16,703 bases of DNA from Flavobacteriia bacterium (GTDB taxonomy: Bacteria; Bacteroidota; Bacteroidia; Flavobacteriales_D; Crocinitomicaceae): contig RFSL01000006.1 of NCBI GenBank assembly GCA_009923965.1, positions 1-16,703 of the forward strand, in the 5' to 3' direction. Position numbers and translations under genes: made by a program. Shown one piece after another: positions 16,438 to 16,703 of the stretch. Under the pieces are notes generated by a model that was not told the origin of the DNA, did not search any database, and saw only the letters and a list, made by a program, of their open reading frames with translations. How positions within the stretch are numbered: position 1 is the first letter of the stretch; each line of letters opens with the position of its first letter.

Positions 16438-16703
16438 TTATGTTTTAGAGTTGGATGACCTAATTTTAAAAGGATAAAAGACCAAAACAGAAATAAAGAG
16501 AAAAAATACGAAGATCATTATTGATTCCTTAAGGGGAGTAAAAAACTGTAACCCCAAGAAAAAAGAAAAAAAAGAAATTCTAAAAAAACTTACATGCCTA
16601 TTTTTTACAAGGTTGTTAAGCTGCTTACTTCCAACAAGACCAGTTTTTAAATCTTGTTTCATGCGCAACCATTCTCCTAAAATTAGTAATGGAAGTAGAA
16701 TAT
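16438..16703 (-). CDS. Integral membrane protein fragment (N-terminus beyond right edge)
   Basis: The minus-strand frame is open from the right edge to a stop at 16440-16438, giving 88 codons with no start needed inside the window. It shows the tail of one hydrophobic helix at the edge (ILLPLLILGEWL), a basic loop (about 25 residues with KQLNNLVKNRH), then two hydrophobic helices (FFRISFFSFFLGLQFF and ESIMIFVFFLFISVLVFYPF) and a short basic tail. An internal ATG at 16662 could be a start, but the open, membrane-like sequence upstream argues that the gene continues outside. Family not recognised. It ends 57 bases before the pccB ATG on the same strand. Confidence 0.6.
   Translation of the reverse strand, partial: ILLPLLILGEWLRMKQDLKTGLVGSKQLNNLVKNRHVSFFRISFFSFFLGLQFFTPLKESIMIFVFFLFISVLVFYPFKIRSSNSKT

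Overview
The window is AT-rich bacterial DNA with the marks of the phylum Bacteroidota, most likely order Flavobacteriales. These marks are secreted multidomain proteins with four 45-residue 'CDSYTW' repeats, TAnnTTTG-type -7 promoter elements, no clear Shine-Dalgarno sequences, tightly packed or overlapping genes, outer-membrane beta-barrels ending in Phe, and a two-domain SIS-type phosphoglucose/phosphomannose isomerase. The genus cannot be fixed from the sequence; the taxonomy is inference.

Region 1 (1-12187) looks like a glycan-degradation locus, with beta-glucan as the best guess for substrate. On the minus strand is a large secreted carbohydrate-binding protein (1-2444, C-terminus beyond the left edge). 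Upstream of it is a GH3 beta-glucosidase (2597-4879). Divergent from these, a five-gene plus-strand operon (5034-12187) encodes a clan GH-A glycosidase, two outer-membrane beta-barrel proteins that look like distant paralogues, a lipoprotein with a jelly-roll sugar-binding domain, and a secreted protein with a CBM11-like jelly roll and a CBM9-like domain. Gene junctions run from an 8-nt overlap to a 6-nt gap, so this is almost certainly one transcript. No SusC/SusD pair and no regulator (hybrid two-component, SusR or ECF/anti-sigma) lie in the window. The locus may therefore be a non-canonical saccharide system in which paired barrels and the lipoprotein do what SusC/SusD usually do. This is the part most worth pursuing.

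Region 2 (12204-16380) is a minus-strand block of general metabolism, read right to left: acyl-CoA carboxylase beta subunit, bifunctional phosphoglucose/phosphomannose isomerase, lipoyl/octanoyl transferase LipB, a small conserved hypothetical, and a TspO-family membrane protein. The last four are tightly linked, with TAATG and ATGA overlaps and a 45-nt gap. A membrane-protein fragment (16438-16703) runs off the right edge.

No tRNA, rRNA, CRISPR array, insertion sequence or phage gene was seen. No gene-free stretch exceeds 300 bases; the two largest gaps (2445-2596 and 4880-5033) hold the candidate promoters and a shared near-palindromic motif.
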